Assembly (NCBI GenBank): GCA_030263615.1
Contig: SZPH01000005.1
Location: forward strand, 1 to 64,000
DNA length: 64,000 nt
Direction: 5' to 3'
From: Villigracilis sp900696595
GTDB taxonomy: Bacteria > Chloroflexota > Anaerolineae > Anaerolineales > Villigracilaceae
Shown: positions 26,168 through 34,047 of the stretch, in pieces
Layout: each line of letters starts with the position of its first letter
How positions within the stretch are numbered: the stretch's first letter is position 1
The notes under the pieces: model-generated
Databases searched by the model: none
What the model was told of the DNA's origin: nothing
Seen by the model: the letters and a program-made list of their open reading frames with translations, nothing else
Made by a program: the position numbers and the translations under genes

Positions 26168-27290
26168 TTAATCAAATCGCCTTTTTGCAATTTGAGAATT
26201 GCGCTGCGCGTCGCCGCGTTTCAAATAATCCTCCATGAACGCATCCAGGTCGCCATCCAGGACGGACTGGGCGTTGCCGACTTGAAAATCGGCGCGGTGA
26301 TCCTTGACCATCTGGTAGGGATGCAAAACATAGGAGCGGATCTGACTCCCCCACTCGGCTTTAGTGTATTCCCCGCGCAACACGGCGCGTTCCTCCTCTT
26401 TTTCGGCGCGTTTCAATTCGACGAGGCGAGCGCGCAGGATGCGCATGGCGAACTCGCGGTTCTGCGTCTGGGAGCGTTCATTCTGGCACGTCACCACGAT
26501 CCCTGTGGGAATATGAGTCAACCGAACCGCAGTGGCGTTCTTCTGGACGTTCTGCCCGCCCGCGCCCGATGAGCGGAAAACGTCAATCTTCACATCGGCA
26601 GGGTTGATTTCCACATCCGCCTCGTCCATGCTGACCTGGGGCAGGACTTCGACCAGGGCAAACGAGGTGTGTCGGCGATGCGCCGCATCGAAGGGGGAGA
26701 GTCGCACAAGGCGATGAACGCCCTTTTCCGAGCGCAAAAAACCGAAGGCATATTGCCCGCCGACGGCGATCGTCGCGCTCTTGATGCCCGCCTCTTCGCC
26801 GGGGGTCGTATCTATGATTTCGGCTGAGAACCCGCGGCTTTCACACCAGCGCAGGTACATGCGCTGGAGCATCTCCGCCCAGTCCTGCGAGTCGGTGCCG
26901 CCCGCGCCGGCGTGAATGGCAAGGATCGCGTCGTCGTGGTCGAAAGGACCGGAGAGCATCGCGGCAAAGGAACGCTTTTCGGCTTCGCCTTCCAGTTTGG
27001 CGATCTCGGTTTCGAGTTCGGCGCGCAGGGATTCGTCGTTGAGTTTGGCAAGTTCGGTCAGGTCACGCGCCTGACGGTTGAGGGAATCCCACGCCTCCAC
27101 TTCGGCGCGCAAGCCGGAGACGATCTTCATCGTCCGTTGGGCGGATGTGGAGTCGTTCCAAAAATCCGGCTCCCCAATCTCTTTTTCAAGTTGCGCCAGT
27201 TGATCCCGTTTTCCCGCCAGGTCAAAGACGCTCCAATAATTGTTGAATGGTTTCGTTTACGGCATTCAATCGTTGTAATAAGTCCTGCAT
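26168..27290 (-). CDS. prfB: Peptide chain release factor 2, with programmed +1 frameshift
   Basis: RF2 ends translation at UGA and UAA. The gene is in two frames: 22 codons from ATG 27290 (AGGAG upstream) to an in-frame TGA at 27222-27224, then the +1 frame from GAC at 27223. The slip site is CTT TGA C, with a GGAG element (27231-27234) 3 nt upstream, exactly the autoregulatory arrangement known for prfB. The fused product is 373 residues with the RF2 tripeptide SPF (RLSPFDAAHRRHT) and the catalytic GGQ in SSGAGGQNVQ. Start lies 2 bp after the ftsY stop, so the two genes form an operon. Confidence 0.96.
27221..27234 (-). promoter_or_regulatory. prfB programmed frameshift site
   Basis: The minus strand reads GGAG CGT CTT TGA C. 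The internal Shine-Dalgarno-like GGAG is spaced 3 nt from the CTT slip codon, and TGA is the recoded stop. High RF2 should terminate at this UGA and low RF2 should allow the shift. Confidence 0.95.
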
Positions 27291-27292
27291 GT

Positions 27293-28207
27293 TTACTCCT
27301 GGGGTTTTGGAAGGATTCCGTCCACAAAGGCTTCGGGGTCGAAGGGCGTGAGGTCTTCGGGTCTTTCGCCCAAACCGACGAACAGGATCGGCAGGTCGAG
27401 TTCGCGCCGGACGGCGAACGCCATTCCGCCTTTTGCGGAGGAATCGAGTTTGGTTAATATCACACCGGTGACGTTCACGGCGTCTTTGAAGGATCGGGCT
27501 TGCTGGAGCGCGTTCTGCCCGGTGGTCGCATCCAACACAAGCCAGACGTGATGCGGCGCCCCGGCCATTGCCTTGCCGACGACGCGATGCACCTTTTTCA
27601 ATTCTTCCATTAAATTGAAGCGGGTGTGCAAACGTCCGGCGGTGTCTATCATGATGATGTCCGCCCCGCGGGCTGAACCAGCCTGGACGGCGCTGAACGC
27701 CACCGCGCCGGGGTCGCTTTCGGGAGCGCCCGCGATCACCTCGACGTTCAGCCGGTCGCCCCAGACCTGAAGTTGGTCCACCGCCGCAGCCCGGAAGGTA
27801 TCCGCCGCGCCGAGCAGGATTTTCCTTCCCGAATCGCTGAATCGCGATGCGAGTTTTGCGATTGTTGTGGTCTTGCCGGAGCCGTTAACGCCGACAATCA
27901 GAATCACGGTCGGTTGATTCTCGAAGCGCGGTTCGGGGGGCGGCGCGAGCCGGGAGAGCAGTTCATGCCTCAGCGAAAAAAAAAGTTGATCGGAGCGAAT
28001 CCAGCCTTCGGCGCGGGTGAGGCGTTTGAGTTCCTCCAGAATCGAGGATGCCGTTTCAACGCCCACATCCGCCTGGATCAATACAGTTTCGAGATCGTCC
28101 CAGGTTTCATTTGTGATTTCAGAGGCGCCGAGAATGGCTGCAATTTGCCCGAAGGCGGCTTTGCTTGTGCGGGAAAGTCCCTCTTTCCAGCGTGAGAAAA
28201 CGCTCAT
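27293..28207 (-). CDS. ftsY: Signal recognition particle receptor FtsY
   Basis: The 304-residue GTPase docks SRP-ribosome complexes at the membrane. The NG domain is complete: P-loop GVNGSGKTTTIAKLA, DTFRAAAVDQL, DTAGRLHTRFNLMEEL, TKLDSSAKGGM and C-terminal GLGERPEDLTPFD. The long acidic A domain of E. coli is absent, as in many bacteria. The ATG at 28207 lies 8 nt from TATAAT on the minus strand (28216-28221), so the transcript has almost no leader. It is followed by prfB after 2 bp. Confidence 0.96.
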   Translation of the reverse strand: MSVFSRWKEGLSRTSKAAFGQIAAILGASEITNETWDDLETVLIQADVGVETASSILEELKRLTRAEGWIRSDQLFFSLRHELLSRLAPPPEPRFENQPTVILIVGVNGSGKTTTIAKLASRFSDSGRKILLGAADTFRAAAVDQLQVWGDRLNVEVIAGAPESDPGAVAFSAVQAGSARGADIIMIDTAGRLHTRFNLMEELKKVHRVVGKAMAGAPHHVWLVLDATTGQNALQQARSFKDAVNVTGVILTKLDSSAKGGMAFAVRRELDLPILFVGLGERPEDLTPFDPEAFVDGILPKPQE

Positions 28208-28215
28208 GGGCGGCG

Positions 28216-28221
28216 ATTATA
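28216..28221 (-). promoter_or_regulatory. -10 box for near-leaderless ftsY-prfB transcript
   Basis: A perfect TATAAT on the minus strand ends 8 nt upstream of the ftsY ATG, placing the expected transcription start within about 2 nt of the codon. No convincing -35 box is seen. Confidence 0.55.
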
Positions 28222-28251
28222 CTACGAGACAACGCGCGGGGGATTTTATGT

Positions 28252-28257
28252 TATACT
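28252..28257 (+). promoter_or_regulatory. Extended -10 promoter of the thioredoxin gene
   Basis: TGTTATACT (28249-28257) fits an extended -10 element. It would give a leader of about 45 nt with AAGGAAT before the ATG at 28309. Confidence 0.5.
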
Positions 28258-28308
28258 TTTTCGGCTAAATATAAAAATTGAACACAGTTTTGAACAGAAG
28301 GAATAAGA

Positions 28309-28656
28309 ATGCCCGCAGAACCTCAACATATTTCAGACGAAGAGTTCGACAAGGTGGTCATGCAGTCGCCGATTCCGGTGGTTGTGGATTTTTGGGCGCC
28401 GTGGTGCAACCCGTGCAAGATGATCGCGCCGACGCTCGATAAACTGGCAAATGAACTGGAAGGCAAACTGTTGATTGCAAAGATCAACACCGATGACCAC
28501 GCGCAATGGATGCAGAAGTTCGGCATTCAGGGCATTCCGACGTTGTTGTTTGTCTTCAATGGCAAGGTGGTTCATCGGCAGGTGGGCGCGTTGCCCGAAC
28601 GGATGCTGAGGGATGTCGTCAATCAGTTTTTGGAAGTCGCGGCGCAACAGGCGTAA
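28309..28656 (+). CDS. Thioredoxin with CNPC active site
   Basis: The 115-residue thioredoxin-fold protein has VVVDFWAPWCNPCKMIAP at 24-41, the cis-proline in GIQGIPTLLFV and the buried Asp of the family. The active site is CNPC (C33-C36) rather than the nearly universal CGPC, a change that should alter redox potential or partner choice. It has a normal length and no signal peptide, so it acts in the cytoplasm. The two lipoprotein genes downstream may be cotranscribed (20-bp gap) but have no obvious link to it. Confidence 0.93.
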   Translation: MPAEPQHISDEEFDKVVMQSPIPVVVDFWAPWCNPCKMIAPTLDKLANELEGKLLIAKINTDDHAQWMQKFGIQGIPTLLFVFNGKVVHRQVGALPERMLRDVVNQFLEVAAQQA

Positions 28657-28676
28657 AGGTTCTTGCGGAGTCGGGA

Positions 28677-29354
28677 ATGAAACGACTGTTATTGATCGGC
28701 CTGGCGCTGGCCTTGACCGTCAGCGCGTGCCTCCCGGATCTCCCACAATCGCAAAACGGAGCCACTCCGTTCTCCGATGAGGATTTGCGGTTGACCGCCG
28801 CGGCGCTTTCCGAGCAAACTTTGCAGGCGTTGCCCACTCAATCGCCCCCGCCGAGCGAAACGCCCGTCATTCAAACCGGCACGCCGACGGCGACGCAACC
28901 GACGCCGACGGAAACGGTCAACCCGGTTTTGTTGACCCTTACGGCAACGCTCCTCGCGGGAACGCCGACGCCCGGAACCCAAACAACCGTCGCCGAAACA
29001 GCCGGGTCTGAGACCCCCGTTGCGGAAAGCCAGGATACCCAAACGCCTGGGGGCTTCCCGCAACCCGCGTACGTCGGAACCCAGCCTCCGTTCCTGCCGT
29101 CTGGCACGGTTCAATTCGCCAACAAGGCGGATGCGGATGTTTATGTTTCCCTGCGTTGTGTGACGAAGGGCGGGCATGTGACGATCCAGGAATATTCGGT
29201 GCGTAAAATTTTCTCGGCGGAAGCGCCGGCGGGCAATTATACGTACGTCGCCTGGGTGGGCGGCAGGCAGTTCGACGGCGGTTTCCAACTCTCGGAAGGC
29301 GGATTCGTCGTCATAACATTTTTCAAGAACAGAATCACTGTCAAGAAAGAGTGA
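28677..29354 (+). CDS. Lipoprotein with Thr/Pro stalk and beta-rich C-terminal domain
   Basis: The 225-residue protein has a lipoprotein signal ending LTVSAC (Cys18), a long Thr/Pro-rich low-complexity stalk (about 30-140, many TPT and PTET steps) and a C-terminal domain of about 85 residues (SGTVQFANKADADVYVSL...). That domain resembles the one in the next gene (NVRFENQSGGAVSLSINL), so they are tandem paralogues. The domain looks like a small surface beta-sandwich; no family name can be given. The start ATG 28677 is 20 bp after the thioredoxin stop. Confidence 0.8.
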   Translation: MKRLLLIGLALALTVSACLPDLPQSQNGATPFSDEDLRLTAAALSEQTLQALPTQSPPPSETPVIQTGTPTATQPTPTETVNPVLLTLTATLLAGTPTPGTQTTVAETAGSETPVAESQDTQTPGGFPQPAYVGTQPPFLPSGTVQFANKADADVYVSLRCVTKGGHVTIQEYSVRKIFSAEAPAGNYTYVAWVGGRQFDGGFQLSEGGFVVITFFKNRITVKKE

Positions 29355-29399
29355 CGCGCTGTTCATTGGATGGATAAAAAAATTGGAGAGAAAGTAAAA

Positions 29400-30011
29400 A
29401 TGATTAAAAAGATAATCCCTACTCTAGCTCTGCTCGCTGTAATTGTCACGGCATGTGGAGGCGGGCAGGCGGAACCTACGCTTTCGCCTGAGCAGGTGCA
29501 AGGCACGGCGATCTCCGCCGCGTTGACGATGGTGGCGGCGACCCAGGCGGCGGTTCCAACCAATACGCCGCTCCCGCCGACGGAAATGCCCTCCCCGACC
29601 CCTCTGCCGACGTTTACCGCCCTGCCGAGTCCCACACCGGATTTCGCGCTCCTGCCCACGGCGACCCAAGCCGCCGCAAGCAGCGGCGAGGATAACTGCC
29701 TTCACCCGATCAACCGGGGCGAGGCGGGCCCGACCTCCAACGTTCGTTTCGAGAATCAATCGGGCGGGGCGGTTTCTCTGTCCATCAACCTGCGGACCAA
29801 TCTTTTCGGTCAATGCGGCGCGGAGACCTACATTCTCAAAGATAAAGAGAAATTGAACGTATTAATTCCCAAGGGCGAGTATTGGGCATGGGCGTGGATC
29901 ACCTACCCGGACGGGGACACAAGCAACTCCACCGGCACTTTCGTCAACCGGGTTGGCGACAATCATACGTTCATTGTAATAATCCGCAAGGAAGTGATAA
30001 TCGTCAAGTAA
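29400..30011 (+). CDS. Lipoprotein with Thr/Pro stalk, paralogue of the preceding gene
   Basis: The 203-residue protein has a lipobox (IVTAC, then GGG), a Thr/Pro stalk (about 55-100) and a C-terminal domain with NVRFENQSGG, LRTNLFGQCGAETYIL, IPKGEYWAWAWITYP and HTFIVIIRKEVIIV, matching its neighbour in order. The start ATG 29400 is preceded by GGAGAG; an ATG ten codons upstream has none. Two cysteines in the domain could form a disulfide. The function is unknown; display on the outer face of the membrane is expected. Confidence 0.8.
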   Translation: MIKKIIPTLALLAVIVTACGGGQAEPTLSPEQVQGTAISAALTMVAATQAAVPTNTPLPPTEMPSPTPLPTFTALPSPTPDFALLPTATQAAASSGEDNCLHPINRGEAGPTSNVRFENQSGGAVSLSINLRTNLFGQCGAETYILKDKEKLNVLIPKGEYWAWAWITYPDGDTSNSTGTFVNRVGDNHTFIVIIRKEVIIVK

Positions 30012-30025
30012 GCCCCGCACAAGAA

Positions 30026-30055
30026 AAAGCGCCGCGAAATTCGCGGCGCTTTTTT
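30026..30055. terminator. Bidirectional terminator between the lipoprotein gene and murA
   Basis: The hairpin AAAAGCGCCGCG / CGCGGCGCTTTT with an AAATT loop lies between convergent genes; its last base pairs touch the murA stop codon. Confidence 0.92.
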
Positions 30056-31335
30056 CATTCGACTTCGCGGCGAATCCTCGCCCCCAGGCTTCTCAATTTC
30101 TCGTCCACGCGCTCGTAACCCCGTTCGATCTGGGCGATATTCCTGATCTTGGATACGCCGTTTGCGGCAAGCGCGGCGAGCAACAACGCCATACCGGCGC
30201 GGATGTCGGGGCTTTCCAGATTTTCTCCATATAAAGGCGTCGGTCCCTGCACGAGACAGCGATAGGGGTCGCACAGGATGATGCGCGCGCCCATGCCGAC
30301 GAGTTTATCGGTGAAATACATCCTGCCGGAGAACATCCAGTCGTGGAATAAAACGGAACCGGACGCCTGAGTCGCGACGATGATGGCGATGCTCGTCAGG
30401 TCGGTGGGAAAGGCGGGCCAGATGTTCGTTTTGATCTCCGGCACGGCTCCGTCGAGGTCGGAGGCGACAGTCAGTTTCTGATTCGCGGGGACGAGGATCG
30501 TGTCCCCTTCCGCCTCCCAATGCACGCCGAGGCGGCGGAAGACCTGCCCCACCATTTCGAGGTGTTCGACCCCGGCGTTATGGATTCGAATTGATCCCCG
30601 GGTGACGACCGCCGCGCCAATGTAACTAACAACCTCCAGCAGATCGGGGCCGATCGTGAACTCGCCGCCATGCAACCCCGGAACCCCGACGATCGTCAAC
30701 GCATTCGAGCCGATACCCTCGATCTGCGCGCCGAGTATGTTCAAGAATTTGCATAATTCCTGAACATGCGGCTCGGATGCGGCGTTGCGGATGCGAGTGA
30801 CGCCTTTTGCAAGCGCCGCCGCCATGACGGCATTTTCCGTCGCGGTGACGCTGGCTTCGTCGAGCAATATATCCGCGCCGCGCAATCGGGATGTTTTGAT
30901 GTCGAACACCCGCTCATAGGAGATATCCGCGCCTAATGCGCGCAGGGCGAGGATGTGCGTATCGAGTCGGCGGCGCCCGATTACGTCGCCGCCGGGGGGC
31001 GGGAGTTTCAACCCGCCGGCGCGGGCGAGGACGGGACCCGCAATGAGAACCGATGCCCGGATGCGGCGGCACAGGTCCGGGTCGAGATGCGAAGCGGTCA
31101 ACTCCTTTGTAGTAATCCGCCAGGCGCGCTCATCCAATTCCTCGACGACGGCGCCGAGGCTTTCGATCAACTGCCGCATGACAAGCACATCTCGTATCTG
31201 TGGGACGTTGCGCAACGTGACCGGTTCGTCCGTCAATAAACAGGCCGCAAGCAACGGCAGAGCCGCGTTCTTGTTCCCGGATGGGACGACGTCGCCGTTC
31301 AGCGGCAACCCGCCCTCGATGACAAATTCTTCCAT
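30055..31335 (-). CDS. murA: UDP-N-acetylglucosamine 1-carboxyvinyltransferase, Asp-type (fosfomycin-insensitive form)
   Basis: The 426-residue cytoplasmic enzyme adds enolpyruvate from PEP to UDP-GlcNAc, the first committed peptidoglycan step. SGNKNAALPLLAA (Lys22, Asn23) and the C-terminal IERGYERVDEKL are present. The mobile loop reads PPPGGDVIGRRRLDTH: residue 117 is Asp where most bacteria have the Cys alkylated by fosfomycin. The same change is known in mycobacteria and chlamydiae. The start ATG 31335 follows GAGGAG. With glmS and the SEDS-PBP gene also in the window, an active peptidoglycan pathway is clear. Confidence 0.96.
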   Translation of the reverse strand: MEEFVIEGGLPLNGDVVPSGNKNAALPLLAACLLTDEPVTLRNVPQIRDVLVMRQLIESLGAVVEELDERAWRITTKELTASHLDPDLCRRIRASVLIAGPVLARAGGLKLPPPGGDVIGRRRLDTHILALRALGADISYERVFDIKTSRLRGADILLDEASVTATENAVMAAALAKGVTRIRNAASEPHVQELCKFLNILGAQIEGIGSNALTIVGVPGLHGGEFTIGPDLLEVVSYIGAAVVTRGSIRIHNAGVEHLEMVGQVFRRLGVHWEAEGDTILVPANQKLTVASDLDGAVPEIKTNIWPAFPTDLTSIAIIVATQASGSVLFHDWMFSGRMYFTDKLVGMGARIILCDPYRCLVQGPTPLYGENLESPDIRAGMALLLAALAANGVSKIRNIAQIERGYERVDEKLRSLGARIRREVE

Positions 31336-31369
31336 GGTTAGAACTCCTCGTCTTTCTGTCGTATCGCGT

Positions 31370-31395
31370 TATGCGCCGCCGAGGACGGCGGCTTT
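31370..31395. repeat. CGCCGAGGACGGCG palindromic element
   Basis: The dyad GCCGCCGAGGACGGCGGC sits upstream of murA and matches elements at 1834-1850 and 35437-35458. It could fold as a hairpin followed by TTTT. Confidence 0.75.
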
Positions 31396-31586
31396 TGTAC
31401 TTTTCCAAAATAACCGAGCAATCCCGTTTGGGCATTTTTTTTAAAGCGGATGCCGCGAATTGGGCGGATGTACGCGAAAAGTTCGCGTGTCTTTCAAAAT
31501 TGTAATGGCGTTCTTGCTTCCCTGCCATTCACATTGCAATCCGCCGACATGACGCGGGGGGATAAGCAAACCCGGAAAATTGGAAT

Positions 31587-31592
31587 TATAAT
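31587..31592 (+). promoter_or_regulatory. -10 box giving a leaderless transcript for the prepilin peptidase gene
   Basis: TATAAT ends 6 nt before the ATG at 31599 and 9 nt before the next ATG at 31602, so the mRNA should start at or beside the codon. No Shine-Dalgarno is present. Confidence 0.6.
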
Positions 31593-31598
31593 GATTTC

Positions 31599-32387
31599 AT
31601 GATGTTTGAACTCACCCTTCCCATCCTCGCCGGGTGGATCGCAGGCTGGATCGTAAATTATCTCGCAGATGTCCTCCCCATAACGAGACGACTCGACAAA
31701 CCCGCCTGCCGGCAGTGCGGCGTTTCGTTTTCGTGGGCGGCCTATCTGTCTTTTCGACGCTGCCCGGATGGGCACGGTCGCTCTCCCAGACTCTGGCTGG
31801 TTCAAATTGCAATAACTGCGATGAGCGTTTACGCCTTTCTTAACCCGCCTTTGAAAATCGGGTATTGGGCGGGGATGGTTCTCCTGGCTTATTTCGGCGT
31901 CGTCTTTGTGATTGATGTGGAACACCGCCTGATCATGCACCCCACCAGCGTCTTCGGCGCGCTCCTCGCCCTGACGCTCGGCATATATTCGCATGGGCTG
32001 GCGGCCACACTGTCGGGCGGGCTTGCCGGGTTTCTCATCCTCATTACATTCTACTTATTCGGGATTCTCTTTACCAAAATGCGCGAAAAGCAGATGAAGA
32101 TGAAGGGGCTTGAACCCGACGACGAAGAAGCCTTTGGGCAGGGAGACGTCATCCTGGCGACCATATTGGGCTTCCTGATCGGGTGGCCTCTAATCTGGTT
32201 CGCCGTTATAGTCGGCATATTCCTGGCGGGAGGCATCAGCGTTCTACTGGTGGCAAGCTGGGTCATCCGGCGTCAATTCAAAGCCAACGCCCTGATGAAC
32301 TTCATCCCTCTGGGACCTTATTACATCCTCGGCGCGGCGCTGGTCGTTTACTTCCCCGATATTTTGAGAGCGCTCCTTCCCGGTTGA
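31599..32387 (+). CDS. Type IV prepilin peptidase (A24 family)
   Basis: The 262-residue membrane protease would cleave leader peptides of type IV-like pilins. The two catalytic aspartates are in FVIDVEHRLI and FGQGDVILA (GxGD motif). The N-terminal Cys region (CRQCGVSFSWAAYLSFRRC) of full-size PilD enzymes is present. Around seven hydrophobic segments are visible. The start is ATG 31599 or 31602 (MFELTLP). It sits 14 bp upstream of the first TadE-like gene and so probably processes or serves that locus. Confidence 0.92.
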   Translation: MMFELTLPILAGWIAGWIVNYLADVLPITRRLDKPACRQCGVSFSWAAYLSFRRCPDGHGRSPRLWLVQIAITAMSVYAFLNPPLKIGYWAGMVLLAYFGVVFVIDVEHRLIMHPTSVFGALLALTLGIYSHGLAATLSGGLAGFLILITFYLFGILFTKMREKQMKMKGLEPDDEEAFGQGDVILATILGFLIGWPLIWFAVIVGIFLAGGISVLLVASWVIRRQFKANALMNFIPLGPYYILGAALVVYFPDILRALLPG

Positions 32388-32401
32388 CGCAACAAACCCC
32401 A

Positions 32402-33553
32402 ATGGCAAATTCCGATCAGAAGCCCCCCGCCAAGCAAGGCAAAAAATCTCCGCCGGGCCAAGCCATGGTCGAGTTCATGCTCGTCCTGCCGGTGATGATC
32501 GTCCTGATGTACGGCATTGTAGAGGTCTCGCGCCTGGTCTTCATCTTCGCTTCAGTGTCGAACGCATCGCGCCAGGCGGCGCGTTACGGCGCGGGTAGCG
32601 GCGAACCCAACACCGGCGTCGCTTACTTCCAGGACTGCGACGGCATCCGCGATACTGCCAACCGCTCCGCCATCCTGACCGAATTCAACGAGATCAACAT
32701 TACCTACGACCGCGGCGTGACCGAGGACGGCGAACAGATCCCGATCCTCGACATTGACCCAAGCCCCGACGCGGACACCTGCCCGATAGGCGACAACGTC
32801 ATCCGCAACGGCGACCGCATCATCGTGCAGGTATCGGCTTCCTACGAACCGATTCTGGAAATCGGAAACATCGAGCCGCTGGAGATCGTCTCGGCAAACG
32901 CGCGCACCTTTCTGATTTCCGTCCCCATCTTCGGCTCCGCCTTCCCAACCGGGTTCAAAGCCGAAACCGCCACCCCCTCCCGCGTGCCGACGCGGACGCC
33001 GGACGAAAACGCGACTCCAACCGAACCGCCGACCTCCGTTCCAACTTCCAACCTCACGTTCGAAGCCTATCTCACGCAATTCCCGCGCACACCCACAAAC
33101 ACCCTGCCGCCGACGTTGACCTTCACGCCCTCCGCCACGCCCACCGCGTCGCAAGTCCCGCCCCCAACCGCCACCGCGATCCTATGCACAGGCGATTACA
33201 ACGTCGGTCATGGAGCGCTGGAGTTCGAGGACAACATCATGCGCATGGAGATCTTCAACAATACCGGGCATACGCTCACCGCCGCCTCGGTGTATGTGGA
33301 ATGGAATCACGATACGGGCGGGAATCCCTCCCTGCGGCTTCAACAAATCCTGCTCGCGGGTCAAGCCTGGACCGGAGACCTCTTCTCCCCATCGGCATTT
33401 GTCCCCGCCTATTACCCGTTCATCCCCACCGGCGCCTCCGCCATCGAGTTTTACTTCGACCAGAACTATGCCTTCCAGGACGGCGCCGAACGGATCGTCG
33501 TCACCATCGGCAATCCTGGATGCGTGAACTACCCGGTCGATTCGAGGAAATAG
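32402..33553 (+). CDS. TadE-like protein with Thr/Pro stalk and C-terminal globular domain
   Basis: The 383-residue protein has a short basic N-terminus, then the TadE signature GQAMVEFMLVLPVMIVLMYGIVEVSR within a single membrane helix (about residues 19-45). A domain of about 150 residues follows, then a stalk rich in TPT steps (about 190-260), then a C-terminal domain bounded by cysteines (CTGDYN...GNPGC). That domain resembles one in the protein at 38090. The start ATG 32402 is 14 bp after the peptidase stop. The plan suggests a membrane-tethered surface protein or minor pseudopilin. Confidence 0.85.
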   Translation: MANSDQKPPAKQGKKSPPGQAMVEFMLVLPVMIVLMYGIVEVSRLVFIFASVSNASRQAARYGAGSGEPNTGVAYFQDCDGIRDTANRSAILTEFNEINITYDRGVTEDGEQIPILDIDPSPDADTCPIGDNVIRNGDRIIVQVSASYEPILEIGNIEPLEIVSANARTFLISVPIFGSAFPTGFKAETATPSRVPTRTPDENATPTEPPTSVPTSNLTFEAYLTQFPRTPTNTLPPTLTFTPSATPTASQVPPPTATAILCTGDYNVGHGALEFEDNIMRMEIFNNTGHTLTAASVYVEWNHDTGGNPSLRLQQILLAGQAWTGDLFSPSAFVPAYYPFIPTGASAIEFYFDQNYAFQDGAERIVVTIGNPGCVNYPVDSRK

Positions 33554-33555
33554 CC

Positions 33556-34047
33556 ATGCGCTATGTCGCAAGAACGGCCGCGCGCCCGGGGGCCCCCGGC
33601 GAAAGAGGGCAAAGCCTGGTCGAACTGGCTGTCGCCCTGCCGGTCATCCTGCTCATCCTCCTGGGATCGCTCGACTTCGGGATGGCGTTATTCTCCTATT
33701 CCATCATCAGAGACGCCGCGCAGGAGGGCGCGTTGTACGCCTCCATCAACCCCGGCAACCGCGAACAGATCGAAAGCCGCGCCCGCAACATCCTGCCGCG
33801 CGAAGACGACGAGGGCATCTTTTCATCGCCGCTCGATCTCAGGGACACCGATAAAGTCAACGTGGAGATCATCGTCAAGGGGCGGGAATGTGAAGGCGTG
33901 ACGCGCGGAACAGCCAACTACATTCAAGTGCGCGTCACCTACCTTTACCCCATCCTCATGCCGTTCACGAGCAACATCATCGGCTCGGATACGATCCGGT
34001 TGCGCGCCGCCGCCTCGAACGTCATCCTCCAGCCGCCATGCAAATAA
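33556..34047 (+). CDS. TadE-like pseudopilin
   Basis: The 163-residue protein has the TadE helix GQSLVELAVALPVILLILLGSLDFG, followed by a small ectodomain with two cysteines. It begins 2 bp after the previous stop and its end overlaps the next start. Length and layout are those of a minimal TadE, a minor pilin-like component of Tad secretion systems. Confidence 0.9.
   Translation: MRYVARTAARPGAPGERGQSLVELAVALPVILLILLGSLDFGMALFSYSIIRDAAQEGALYASINPGNREQIESRARNILPREDDEGIFSSPLDLRDTDKVNVEIIVKGRECEGVTRGTANYIQVRVTYLYPILMPFTSNIIGSDTIRLRAAASNVILQPPCK

Noticed and set aside
26168..27130. prfB read as starting at 27130 without its N-terminus
   Set aside because: The upstream 22 codons, in-frame TGA with CTT slip site and GGAG element restore a full RF2, so it is one gene with a frameshift.
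27127..27327. Small open frame before prfB
   Set aside because: It is an out-of-frame reading of the prfB N-terminal segment and has no Shine-Dalgarno.
28677..30011. Possible cell-wall LPxTG proteins
   Set aside because: There are lipoboxes with Cys and no C-terminal sorting signal.
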